Source of the DNA: Streptomyces sp. BR123
Lineage (GTDB): Bacteria > Actinomycetota > Actinomycetes > Streptomycetales > Streptomycetaceae
Length of the DNA: 39,580 bases
Direction: 5' to 3'
Assembly: GCF_013401435.1 (NCBI RefSeq)
Contig: NZ_JACBGN010000035.1
Coordinates: forward strand, 1-39,580
This document shows positions 23,070 to 30,388 of the stretch, piece after piece. Numbering within the stretch: position 1 is the first letter of the stretch; each line of letters opens with the position of its first letter. The position numbers and the translations under genes are program-made. The notes beneath the pieces were generated by a model, which saw nothing but the letters and a program-made list of their open reading frames with translations, was not told the origin of the DNA and searched no databases.

Positions 23070-23687
23070 TCAGCCTCCGTCGTTGTGGTTGGACCAGCCG
23101 TGCCCGGCCGGGCACCGCAGGACGTGGACGCTCAGCAGCTGGTACGGCCCACGGTCGTCCCACGCGTGGGTGCCCTCCACCGCCGTCTGCTCGCAGTACG
23201 GACACTCCCAGTCCGCGAGCTCGTACGAGGCCAGCGCCCGCGGCTCCGTCGACCGGGACTCCGCCACGACCACCGCCGCGCTGGCCGCGGGCTCGGCGGG
23301 GTGGGTGTAGCGGACCGGGACACCCAGGGCCAGCGCGTACGCGATCTCCGACCGCGTCGAGTCGCCGATGTACCCGCCCGGGTTGACCACCAGCACCTCG
23401 TCCGCCATCCGAACCTTCGCCCGGTGCAGCTCGTCCAGCCGCACCTTGAGCTCCTCGGCGTCGCGCTCGTCCGCCCATAGCGGGTGCGGCGTCTTCATGT
23501 CGCACCCCGGGGCCAGCACGATCCGACCCGCAGCGGTCTCGCGAAGGTTCGCCTCGGCGAGCTCCGCCCAGAACCGGGTCGAGCCGCACAGGCACACCAC
23601 TCGAGGACCACCGGACCCGGCGCCGGCGGCCAGCGACTCAACGGCCGCCGGACCCGGCCTCAGGAACGAGATCAGCTTCTTCAACAT
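23070..23687 (-). CDS. nucleoside 2-deoxyribosyltransferase-like protein with a zinc-like tail
   Basis: 205 residues. Residues about 25-140 read VVCLCGSTRFWAELAEANLR, APGCDMKTPHPLW and then VLVVNPGGYIGDSTRSEIAY, the Rossmann-like fold of nucleoside 2-deoxyribosyltransferases and related SLOG-like proteins, with the catalytic-type E in STRSEIAYA. These enzymes swap bases on deoxyribonucleosides. The tail adds CPYCEQ and a CPAGHGW pair, a likely zinc site not usual for the family. ATG 23685-23687 is chosen because the domain follows directly; upstream residues lack coding character. Substrate unknown. Confidence 0.7.
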   Translation of the reverse strand: MLKKLISFLRPGPAAVESLAAGAGSGGPRVVCLCGSTRFWAELAEANLRETAAGRIVLAPGCDMKTPHPLWADERDAEELKVRLDELHRAKVRMADEVLVVNPGGYIGDSTRSEIAYALALGVPVRYTHPAEPAASAAVVVAESRSTEPRALASYELADWECPYCEQTAVEGTHAWDDRGPYQLLSVHVLRCPAGHGWSNHNDGG

Positions 23688-23704
23688 CAAGGCCCCCTTC
23701 GGGC

Positions 23705-23896
23705 TCAGACCTTCTGCAGCTCGTGCGTGTGGCACAGGACGGGAGCGATGAAGAGCGATATCCCACCCACCGTCCACCTGCCGTTCGTGAGCTCGCCCGG
23801 CGGCACCTCGTCGACGATCCGGCCGACCTTCCCGACCGCCCGCGGGTCATCCGCGCAGGCGGTGATCAGCACCTCGTCGTTCGCCTGGAACGCCAT
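23705..23896 (-). CDS. 63-residue SH3-like protein
   Basis: Starts at ATG 23894-23896 with GGAGGAGG upstream. The sequence AFQANDEVLITACADDPRA and GKVGRIVDEVPPGE suggests a small SH3/KOW-like barrel. Soluble, no known family, 17 nt upstream of the deoxyribosyltransferase-like gene and co-directional with it. Confidence 0.65.
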   Translation of the reverse strand: MAFQANDEVLITACADDPRAVGKVGRIVDEVPPGELTNGRWTVGGISLFIAPVLCHTHELQKV

Positions 23897-23954
23897 GCCA
23901 TGCCTCCTCCCCGAGGCCGGGACCGCCCCGGCCTCACGCATCGCCCACCAGCAC

Positions 23955-24236
23955 TTACGCGGTAGACGGAGTCAGGTAGATCCCGGCGGCACGCCCCAGC
24001 AGTAGCGAGGCCACCAAGCCCAGGACTCCACCGACGATCAGGAGCAGCGAGCGGACGACCGTGGCCGTCGCCCCGCCGCGGAAGAGCTTCGCCAGGCCGC
24101 CGGCCACGACGCCGTACACGATGGAGCCGACCGTCACCGGGTCGTGCCCGGCCTTCGCCGTCCAGGCGGCCCAAGCACCTACCAGGGCGGCAATCACGGT
24201 GATGAACATCAGGGTCGAGCGCTCGATGGTGGCCAT
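23955..24236 (-). CDS. small three-helix membrane protein
   Basis: 93 residues with hydrophobic segments at about 9-27, 38-52 and 63-85. It starts at ATG 24234-24236 behind GGGGGG. The motif KLFRGGATATVVRSLLL joins the last two helices. Small membrane proteins of this type are frequent in Streptomyces conjugative plasmids; role unknown. Confidence 0.65.
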   Translation of the reverse strand: MATIERSTLMFITVIAALVGAWAAWTAKAGHDPVTVGSIVYGVVAGGLAKLFRGGATATVVRSLLLIVGGVLGLVASLLLGRAAGIYLTPSTA

Positions 24237-24287
24237 GGCAATCCCCCCAAGGGATCGGTACGGAAAGTCAGATCAGAAGGTCACTCG

Positions 24288-24521
24288 TCAGCTGCGCCGC
24301 GAGGCGGGACGCCGACGGCCCTTCAACTTCTTCTTGGACAGCACCCGGGCCACCGCGTACTGGAAGGAGCCGTACGCCAAGACCGCACCCGACAGGAACG
24401 TGATCACCGGCACCACCGGCTGGCCGACCACCCACAGAGCCACCAGGCCCGTCAGCAGCGCCACGACCAGCGAGGCACGGTCCACGAGCTTGCGCACCGG
24501 AGCCGGAACACGAGCGGCCAT
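24288..24521 (-). CDS. small two-helix membrane protein
   Basis: 77 residues, two hydrophobic segments (about 17-34 and 37-60), and a very basic tail KKKLKGRRRPASRR. The ATG overlaps the upstream stop by one base (TGATG), indicating translational coupling. Function unknown. Confidence 0.65.
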   Translation of the reverse strand: MAARVPAPVRKLVDRASLVVALLTGLVALWVVGQPVVPVITFLSGAVLAYGSFQYAVARVLSKKKLKGRRRPASRRS

Positions 24522-24697
24522 CAGCCCTCCACCCCGTCCCGCACCACGTCGTCGGAGTCGGCAGACAGCTTCGTGCGCGGTGCCGGGCCCAGACCCAGAT
24601 CCGGCGCACCGTACTCCCAGGTCGGAGCGGAGGAACTCTCTTCCCGCGAGGTGCTGGAGTCCTGGTGGTCGGTCGGCTTCTTAGGACGTGTGGTCAT
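24521..24697 (-). CDS. 58-residue polar protein, first gene of the operon
   Basis: The frame MTTRPKKPTDHQDSSTSREE continues to a TGA at 24521-24523 that overlaps the next start. GAGGGG lies 6 nt before the ATG. Ser/Asp-rich and probably disordered; WEYGAPDLGLGP near the middle is the only ordered-looking part. It is the first gene of a nine-gene minus-strand block and is divergent from the XRE gene. Confidence 0.6.
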   Translation of the reverse strand: MTTRPKKPTDHQDSSTSREESSSAPTWEYGAPDLGLGPAPRTKLSADSDDVVRDGVEG

Positions 24698-24764
24698 TTA
24701 GTGCCCCTCGTAGCTATGAGTGCTAACTGGGTGATGCGATCCTGGTAGTGATCTAACTGGGAGT

Positions 24765-24833
24765 ATGTAGCGAGTGACTACGCGTCTAAATGTAGCGTAG
24801 ACGTTGTGTCGTGTGAAGGGGTCGGTGTAGCGT
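24765..24833. promoter_or_regulatory. ATGTAGCGT operator-like repeats upstream of the XRE gene
   Basis: ATGTAGCGA (24765-24773), ATGTAGCGT (24790-24798) and GTGTAGCGT (24825-24833) lie in the divergent promoter region; the last ends 2 nt before the ATG. The middle copy sits in a CGTCT-N11-AGACG dyad (24783-24803) and in AAATGTAGCGTAGACGTTG (24788-24806), repeated at 17 of 19 positions before the transfer operon (32225-32243). Likely binding sites of the XRE protein. Confidence 0.65.
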
Positions 24834-24834
24834 C

Positions 24835-25146
24835 ATGTCTCGTGAGGATGAGAACTCCGAGAACGAGGAGAGGACCGTGGAGCAGTTGATCGCGGAGGCG
24901 GAAGCCCTGCGGAAGAGGCCCAGTGCGCCGGCGGAGGATCTCCCGACCCCGGAGGAGCGCAAACGAGTCCGGAAGGCGTACGGCCTGACACAGGACGGCC
25001 TCGCCAAGCTCTTGAAGGTGCACCGGATTACGGTCAGCGCCTGGGAGCGGGGGCAGTACGACCCGACGGGGAAGTCGCGGGACGACTACCTGGTGCTGTT
25101 CGCCCACATGAAGAAGGAGATCGGGGAAGAAGGCGCTGAGGCGTGA
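24835..25146 (+). CDS. XRE-family repressor, Kor-like candidate
   Basis: 103 residues. After an acidic, probably disordered first 40 residues comes a helix-turn-helix: RKAYGLTQDGLAKLLKVHRI followed by TVSAWERGQ, the classic XRE pattern. It probably binds the ATGTAGCGT repeats that overlap its own start and those before the transfer operon, as KorA/KorSA-type repressors do for Streptomyces conjugative plasmids. That role is inference from the repeats. Its stop overlaps the start of the GIY-YIG gene (GTGA). Confidence 0.8.
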   Translation: MSREDENSENEERTVEQLIAEAEALRKRPSAPAEDLPTPEERKRVRKAYGLTQDGLAKLLKVHRITVSAWERGQYDPTGKSRDDYLVLFAHMKKEIGEEGAEA

Positions 25147-25766
25147 CCGACGACGGGAGGACTGCCTTATACCGGCTCTTCGACGAGGAGGGTCGGCTGC
25201 TGTACGTCGGTGTGACCAGCAATCCGTCGAAGCGCTGGAGCTTCCACAAAAGGAAGAAGGCTTGGTGGCCGTTGGTCCGGATCCGTGAGATCGAGTGGTA
25301 CCTCAGCAGGACTGAGGCGTTGACCATGGAAGCCCAAGAGATCGCCACCAAGCGGCCGCTGCACAACGCGGACCGCGGCTGGCAGTACCTTCTGCGACCT
25401 GAGGTCGTGGTGAGTAGCAGCGGGTTTGTCCCACCTACGCGCGGAACGACAAAGCTGCCGGTGCCCTCCCGCAGGGACCTTCAGGAGTTGGAACAGGCAG
25501 TTCAGACTGTGCAGGAGCAGAGGAGCAGTGGGAGCTCTGCTGCGCCGCACGTCGAACTTCCCGCAAGGGACGAGCGAATCGAGACCCGCCGGGCCTTCGG
25601 GCTGGCACAGGAGAAGATCTCATCTGTCTTTGGCGTAACTACGCTCAGGTTCTCGTGGTGGGAGCTCGGCCATAAGGAACCTTCAGGATGGGATCGGTTG
25701 GCGTACGTCAGGGCCCTGGAGGCTATGGCCCGGGTGGTGGAACGGCGTATGGCCAGCGATAGCTAG
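25143..25766 (+). CDS. GIY-YIG nuclease-like protein with a degenerate HTH tail
   Basis: 207 residues from GTG 25143, coupled to the repressor. Residues 8-75 (ALYRLFDEEGRLLYVGVTSN, PSKRWSFHKRKKAWW, then ALTMEAQEIATKRP) give the GIY-YIG fold with LYR/YVG at the motif positions, the Arg in PSKRW and the Glu in METAQE-like helix (MEAQE). Residues 150-200 (TRRAFGLAQEKISSVFGVTT and SWWELGHKEPSGWDRL) copy the layout of the neighbouring XRE domain. It may nick or bind DNA. The combination is unusual. Confidence 0.75.
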   Translation: MTDDGRTALYRLFDEEGRLLYVGVTSNPSKRWSFHKRKKAWWPLVRIREIEWYLSRTEALTMEAQEIATKRPLHNADRGWQYLLRPEVVVSSSGFVPPTRGTTKLPVPSRRDLQELEQAVQTVQEQRSSGSSAAPHVELPARDERIETRRAFGLAQEKISSVFGVTTLRFSWWELGHKEPSGWDRLAYVRALEAMARVVERRMASDS

Positions 25767-25775
25767 AAGCGGCAA

Positions 25776-25812
25776 GAAGGGGGGGAACCAGGTATCTGGT
25801 CCCCCCTTCTTC
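25776..25812. terminator. bidirectional terminator between convergent genes
   Basis: GAAGGGGGG...CCAG (25776-25791) pairs with CTGGT...CCCCCCTTC (25796-25809), loop GTATC-like, with TTCTTCGTTT following. It separates the GIY-YIG gene from parA and is joined directly to a parS-like palindrome. Confidence 0.8.
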
Positions 25813-25828
25813 GTTTCCCGCGGGAAAC
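25813..25828. promoter_or_regulatory. parS-like site 1
   Basis: GTTTCCCGCGGGAAAC, a perfect 16-bp palindrome 2 nt before the parA stop codon. It resembles the chromosomal parS (GTTTCACGTGAAAC) but has a different GC-rich centre, as expected for a plasmid-specific site. Confidence 0.8.
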
Positions 25829-25830
25829 GG

Positions 25831-26742
25831 TCAGCTCCGATCTGGGAAGCCGAGAGCTGTAGCGACCTTCTTGTACTCCTGGGTCGGCATGCTGTTCGGG
25901 GCCAAGATGGGTACGGGGCAGTCCTGGCGGTAGATCTTCGGCATCTCGCCGGACCAGTGGACGAGCGGCAGGAGGATGTCGCCGTACTCATCCTGGATCT
26001 CCTGGAGGGTCTGGCGGTGCTCGGCCAGACCGAAGGATGAGTTGGGTGCGCAGCAGGCGAGGACGCGCTTCATCTCGGGTGCGATGCCCTTGATGGCGTA
26101 CTTCCGCAGGTCGCGGATCTCCTTGAGCTTCTTCTCCAGCCGGACGAGGGCGCCAGCTTCCTTGAAGGTGCACAGGACCGGGGGCAGAACCTCGCCGTCG
26201 ACGTCCTTGTCCAGGGCGATGAAGGCGGTGACGGTTGAGCGGCCGTAGGTGGCGGGACAGTCGATGAGGACGACGTCCCACTGGCCGTCCATCTCGGCCA
26301 GGCCCTCGCGGAGCCAGTAGGCATCGGCGGAACGGGAGTCGTTGAGGATCCGCTCGGCCTCGTCGATGTCCAGGTCGTCGATGTTGCCCGGGACGACGAA
26401 CACATTCGGGATCGGCTCGAAGGCGGCGGCGGGGTTCTCGGGGTCGATGTCGTCGACCTGGTAGCGGGCCTCCACGACGACGTCGCTGAGGCTGGCGTCC
26501 GCCTTCATGACGTCAGTGATCCCGAGTTGGTTCTCTCCGAAGGAGCTGTAGCCGAGGACATGGCTGGTGTTGCACTGCGGGTCCAGGTCGATCACCAGCG
26601 TGCGGTAGCCGCGTCCGCCGAGGATCGCGGCGAGGCTGGTGCACGAGCTGGTCTTGGCGGTACCGCCAGCCTTGAGTGCGAAGACGATGACCCGGGTCTT
26701 TTCGAGGACGCGGGTCGCGGTGGCTACAGATGTGCTGGTCAT
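25831..26742 (-). CDS. ParA partition ATPase with an altered Walker A
   Basis: 303 residues. IDLDPQCNTS (about 51-60) and VVLIDCPATYG give the ParA Walker A' and B motifs. The P-loop reads KAGGTAKTS at about 24-32 instead of KGGVGKTT: the catalytic K30 is kept, but the Gly before it is Ala and the signature Lys is displaced by one position. ParA dimers use ATP to move ParB-bound DNA on the nucleoid. ATG 26740-26742 follows GGAG by 6 nt. Lies 35 nt downstream of parB, the reverse of the common parAB order. Confidence 0.88.
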   Translation of the reverse strand: MTSTSVATATRVLEKTRVIVFALKAGGTAKTSSCTSLAAILGGRGYRTLVIDLDPQCNTSHVLGYSSFGENQLGITDVMKADASLSDVVVEARYQVDDIDPENPAAAFEPIPNVFVVPGNIDDLDIDEAERILNDSRSADAYWLREGLAEMDGQWDVVLIDCPATYGRSTVTAFIALDKDVDGEVLPPVLCTFKEAGALVRLEKKLKEIRDLRKYAIKGIAPEMKRVLACCAPNSSFGLAEHRQTLQEIQDEYGDILLPLVHWSGEMPKIYRQDCPVPILAPNSMPTQEYKKVATALGFPDRS

Positions 26743-26777
26743 GATGGTCTCCGGAGACGAGCGGGGCGGGACGCGGG

Positions 26778-28214
26778 TCAGTGCCCGGGGGAGACGAGGC
26801 CGAGCTGGCCCTGCTCCCACTCGGTCGGCTGGTAGGCGGCCTTGCTGGTCATCAGTAGCTGGAGATGAGCGCGGTCCCGGTCATCCCATGTGCGGTTGGG
26901 CTCGGCCGCGCGGAGCTCATCGGCTGCCAGGCCGATCGCGTACGCGACCCGGCGCTTGAGCTTGGTGTCCTTCGAAGCGGCCACCGCTGCGACGTACTTG
27001 CTGGGGCGGCCGACGGCGGGGCCCTTGCCGAGCTCGCGGAGCCAGGAGTGTGCGAGAGCGGCCGCCGGCTTCCACTCCTCGGGGTTGAGGACGGCATCGA
27101 CGAGGCGCGCGTACATGTCCTCGGCAGAGGCGTAGCGCTCTTCGGTCAGCAGGATCTGGCACGCGAGGGTGCGGGCTTCTGCAGCCTCGGCAGCAGCCGA
27201 GACTGCCTTCGTTTCAGGGCCGTCAGCGGGGCCTTGGGCCTGGCGCGGGATCGCTGTCTGCTCGCTGCTGGCCGACTCTGACGTCTTCCCGGTCGGCTGC
27301 TCGTCGTCCTTGCCCTCGGCCTGGCTGTCTTGTTTCCCGCGGGAAACGTCCTCGGCCGGACCTGGGAACGGGGTGTGAGCGGGGTCGGCCGAAGCCGTGT
27401 TTCCCGCGGGAAACACGGCTTCCTGCTTGAGCCGGTTCTTCGCGGCCTCAGCGCTCAGCCCCTCCTCGCGCATCCACCCGAAGGCCCGATTCTGTAGCTC
27501 ATGCGCGGCCGGGGAGCTGTTGGAGGACTCGTCGTCCTGGATGGTCGAGAGCGTGTACCCAGCCTTGTGAGAGAGGTCGCCTTGGTGCACCGCGGTCTGG
27601 ATCTCGGCGGGGAGGTCCAGCAGATTGAGGAAGCGGGAGACGGTGCCGCGGCTGCCGTAGCCCGACCGGTCGGCGATCTGCTCGGTGGTGAAGCCGCGCT
27701 GGCGCAGCAGATCGAGCTGGAGGGCTTGCTCGACAGGGGAGAGCCCGTCCCGGTCCTCGTTCTCGGAGATCAGGTTCTCTTCGACCGTGAGGTCTTTGGC
27801 CCACTTGTTCCGCAGGATCGCCAGCATCGGCTTGCCAGCCTTCTGCGCGGCAGCGTGGCGCCGGTGACCGGGGCCGAGGATGTAGCGGCGCTCCGGGTGG
27901 GGAACCAGCTCAGCCCACTGCGGATACATCTCCAGGAACAGGTCCATGTGCATGACCGCACCCGGCGTGTGCACGCCTTGCCGCGCGACGCTGGCGACCA
28001 TCTCCTCCATGTTCCGGAGCTCGCGGCGCCGGTTCATGGGGTTCGGGGAGATGGTGACGGGGTCGCACTCGAAGAGCTCTCCCTCCTCCGGATCCAGCGC
28101 GTGAATCCCGGTCGCCGCGCCCCGCTCAGCGTTCTCCACGCCAGCCTTCTCACGCTCGGTGCTGAGCTTTCCGCTGCCCCGGTTCTTCAGGGGCTTGCGC
28201 GCCGGCGTGGTCAT
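26778..28214 (-). CDS. ParB-type partition protein
   Basis: 478 residues. Residues 105-125 (RRYILGPGHRRHAAAQKAG) carry the GxRRxxA motif of the ParB CTP-binding pocket, then ENLISENEDRDGLSPVEQAL (147-166) and the HTH region GFTTEQIADRSGYGSRGTVS (174-193). A long Ala/Glu/Pro linker (about 255-370) precedes a C-terminal helical domain. ATG 28212-28214 has GGAGG 5 nt upstream. The linker DNA contains two perfect parS-like palindromes. With parA it would ensure inheritance of the plasmid; the promoter lies in 28215-28344, divergent from the HAD gene. Confidence 0.9.
   Translation of the reverse strand: MTTPARKPLKNRGSGKLSTEREKAGVENAERGAATGIHALDPEEGELFECDPVTISPNPMNRRRELRNMEEMVASVARQGVHTPGAVMHMDLFLEMYPQWAELVPHPERRYILGPGHRRHAAAQKAGKPMLAILRNKWAKDLTVEENLISENEDRDGLSPVEQALQLDLLRQRGFTTEQIADRSGYGSRGTVSRFLNLLDLPAEIQTAVHQGDLSHKAGYTLSTIQDDESSNSSPAAHELQNRAFGWMREEGLSAEAAKNRLKQEAVFPAGNTASADPAHTPFPGPAEDVSRGKQDSQAEGKDDEQPTGKTSESASSEQTAIPRQAQGPADGPETKAVSAAAEAAEARTLACQILLTEERYASAEDMYARLVDAVLNPEEWKPAAALAHSWLRELGKGPAVGRPSKYVAAVAASKDTKLKRRVAYAIGLAADELRAAEPNRTWDDRDRAHLQLLMTSKAAYQPTEWEQGQLGLVSPGH
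27332..27347. promoter_or_regulatory. parS-like site 2, inside parB
   Basis: GTTTCCCGCGGGAAAC, read here as VSRGK on the coding strand. Identical to site 1. Confidence 0.8.
27395..27418. promoter_or_regulatory. parS-like site 3, inside parB
   Basis: The same 16-bp core (27399-27414) extended to a perfect 24-bp palindrome by CCGT and ACGG. On the coding strand it is read in a different frame (FPAGN), so the conservation is of DNA, not of protein. Confidence 0.85.
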
Positions 28215-28303
28215 GGAGTCCTCCGAGTGGTGCAACGTCTGATGGTGGAACCCTAGCGGCCACTTCCCGGACGGAGGGCGACCCTGCACGGAGCGGCACC
28301 TCC

Positions 28304-28313
28304 TCCCCGCGTC
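28304..28313 (+). repeat. oriented motif TCCCCGCGTC, upstream of the HAD gene
   Basis: Intergenic, shares 16 nt (ACCTCCTCCCCGCGTC) with the copy at 29296. Confidence 0.75.
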
Positions 28314-28344
28314 CCGCGTGGTGCTCGCGACTAGGGTCGGCGCT

Positions 28345-28992
28345 GTGACCATCGCCCTGTTCGACCTGGACAACACGCTCATCGACCGGCAACAGGCCGT
28401 CGCCATCTGGGCCCGTGCCTTCGCTGCTGACCGCGGCCTGGACCCAGCTGCCGAAGCCCACATCGGCGAGGCACTACGGGAGCGGGCGTCCCCCGAGACC
28501 TTCACCCGCCTCCGCGAAGAGCTCACCCTTGCCAAGCCGGCCGCCCAGCTCTGGGCCGACTACATCCAGGGCATCGCGGCCAAGGTGAATGCGCGGACCG
28601 AAGCCATCGAGGGCATCCAACAGCTCCGCGCCTCCGGCTGGACGGTCGGCATCCTCACCAACGGAGCTGCCGACATCCAGAGGGCCAAACTCGCAGCGGC
28701 CGGCCTCACTGACGCTGTCGACGCCATCGCGATCTCGGAAGAGATCGGCTCCCGCAAGCCCGACCCCGCCGCGTTCCACACCGCGCTCGCGCTCTGCGGC
28801 AGCGACCGCCCAGCAGAAGCGTGGATGGTGGGAGACAACCCCGAAGGCGACATCGGCGGAGCACAGCAAGCCGGACTGCGCACCATCTGGCTACGCGGTC
28901 GCCCATGGCCCCAGCACCTGAGCCCCGCGCATCACAGCGTCGACACCATCACCGACGCCATCCAAATCCTGATGAAGGAAGGCGTCCAGTGA
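28345..28992 (+). CDS. HAD-family hydrolase
   Basis: 215 residues from GTG 28345 (AGGG 8 nt upstream). Motif I is LFDLDNTLIDR at residues 5-15 (Asp nucleophile and DxD-T), motif II ILTNGA in the middle, the Lys in SRKPDP, and motif IV GDNPEGDIGGAQ. This is a complete HAD set with a helical cap, typical of phosphatases of sugars or nucleotides. Its stop overlaps the next start (GTGA). The substrate cannot be told. Confidence 0.85.
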   Translation: MTIALFDLDNTLIDRQQAVAIWARAFAADRGLDPAAEAHIGEALRERASPETFTRLREELTLAKPAAQLWADYIQGIAAKVNARTEAIEGIQQLRASGWTVGILTNGAADIQRAKLAAAGLTDAVDAIAISEEIGSRKPDPAAFHTALALCGSDRPAEAWMVGDNPEGDIGGAQQAGLRTIWLRGRPWPQHLSPAHHSVDTITDAIQILMKEGVQ

Positions 28993-29813
28993 CCACGATT
29001 GGTCTCCTCCACCCAGGCTCGATGGGCGCAGCCGTAGGCGGCCAGCTCGTCCGCGCCGGCCACCAGGTCCTGTGGTGCCCGGAAGGACGCTCCGCGAGGA
29101 CCATGGAGCGCGCGGCCAGCAACGGGCTTACCGCGTCTGACCTCCCCCAGCTCCTGGCCGACGCCGAGGTGGTGCTGAGCATCTGCCCGCCTGCCGCAGC
29201 CGAGGCACTCGCCAGCACCGCCCAGGGCTACGCCGGTATCTGGGTCGAGGCGAACGCCATCACACCGCAGCGAACTGCACGCATCGCTGACCTCCTCCCC
29301 GCGTCTATGGTCGTGGACGGTGGCATCGTCGGCTCCCCGCCCACCGGCAGCAAGCACCCGACGCTCTACCTCTCCGGCCCAGCGGCGACCGACACGGTCG
29401 CCGACATGTTCGCCGGGACCGACGTCCGAACCTGCATCCTGGGCAACAGGATCGGGCAAGCCTCCGCCCTCAAACTCTCCTACTCGAGCTTTCAGAAAGC
29501 CTCCCGCGTGCTGGCAGCTGTCTCCTATGGCCTCGCCGCCGAGCACGATGTGGAGGAAGAACTCCTCGCCATCGGCGGGAAGCGGCCGGGCTCGTACCTC
29601 ACCGAGATCGACTACATCCCCAAGACAGCCACCAGGGCCTGGAGGTGGGGACCAGAGCTGATCGAGGCCGCCGACATGCTCCGCGACGCCGGGCTGCCGG
29701 ACGAGATGCTGCGCGCAGCGGCCGCCGCCCTGGCCCGCTGGGAGCAGGCGAAAGACGACGGCCGCATGGACCTGCCAAGCGCGCTGGAGCAGCTGCGTCG
29801 CCCGCCGGGCTAG
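28989..29813 (+). CDS. NAD(P)-dependent dehydrogenase, DUF1932 type
   Basis: 274 residues from GTG 28989, overlapping the HAD stop. The N-terminus TIGLLHPGSMGAAVGGQLVR is a Rossmann GxGxxG variant (HPGSMG), with VDGGIVGSPPTG as the 6PGDH-type substrate loop and KLSYSSFQKAS with the expected catalytic Lys. The C-terminal helical domain fits DUF1932 in place of the usual NAD-binding domain 11. Probable beta-hydroxyacid dehydrogenase-like reaction. Its TAG shares the CTAG with the convergent kinase stop (29810-29813). Confidence 0.8.
   Translation: MTTIGLLHPGSMGAAVGGQLVRAGHQVLWCPEGRSARTMERAASNGLTASDLPQLLADAEVVLSICPPAAAEALASTAQGYAGIWVEANAITPQRTARIADLLPASMVVDGGIVGSPPTGSKHPTLYLSGPAATDTVADMFAGTDVRTCILGNRIGQASALKLSYSSFQKASRVLAAVSYGLAAEHDVEEELLAIGGKRPGSYLTEIDYIPKTATRAWRWGPELIEAADMLRDAGLPDEMLRAAAAALARWEQAKDDGRMDLPSALEQLRRPPG
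29296..29305 (+). repeat. oriented motif TCCCCGCGTC inside the dehydrogenase gene
   Basis: Here on the coding strand, encoding LLPAS together with the preceding bases. Confidence 0.75.
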
Positions 29814-30388
29814 GAGTTGTTCCCGGCGCGAGACGATGCGCGTACGCGCTGGCTGATCACCTGCGCGACCTTGGCGGGGGAGTGGTCTCCAGTCTGGACG
29901 ACAAGGTCCCATTCCTGGTCGGGGTGAGCGTCCACGTCCTCCTGGGTGGCTTGCCAGGCCGCGAGCCGGGCCTCGGTGTCGGCGTCGCCGCGCCCGGCCG
30001 AGCGAGTTGCGGTCTCCTCGCGGGTGCACCACAGCAGGACAGTTGTCCACCGGGCCGGGTACGCGTCGATCACGGCCTGGACACCGTCGATCTGTCCCAG
30101 GTGAAGCACCGGCGTGAGGCCAGCGGCCACCATCTCATCGAGACCCGGCTGGTCAACGACGTAGACGTTGCCGTACCGGGAGTTGGAATAGATGACCTGG
30201 CCAGCCTCTTCCAGCGCCGCGAGTTCTTCAGCGCTGCCCATCCGGTAGCTGTCCGTCTTGCCGCTGCCGACCTTGAGACGCCGGAACTGGGCGTAGCCGG
30301 CCTCGAGGTCGGCGAGCGCCTGGGTGATGGTGTCCTTCCCGGCGGCCGGCGGCCCGTACAGGATCACGGCGGAGGGGAGAGAGGTCAT
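29810..30388 (-). CDS. P-loop kinase, guanylate-kinase-like
   Basis: 192 residues. VILYGPPAAGKDTITQAL at residues 8-25 is a Walker A (GPPAAGKDT), then RLKVGSGKTDSYRMGS and SNSRYGNVYVVDQPGLDEM, as in nucleotide kinases of the guanylate-kinase type. The ATG overlaps the stop of the upstream kinase gene (ATGA). It could phosphorylate a nucleotide or sugar; the neighbouring HAD and dehydrogenase genes on the other strand might act on related compounds, but nothing proves a pathway. Confidence 0.75.
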   Translation of the reverse strand: MTSLPSAVILYGPPAAGKDTITQALADLEAGYAQFRRLKVGSGKTDSYRMGSAEELAALEEAGQVIYSNSRYGNVYVVDQPGLDEMVAAGLTPVLHLGQIDGVQAVIDAYPARWTTVLLWCTREETATRSAGRGDADTEARLAAWQATQEDVDAHPDQEWDLVVQTGDHSPAKVAQVISQRVRASSRAGNNS

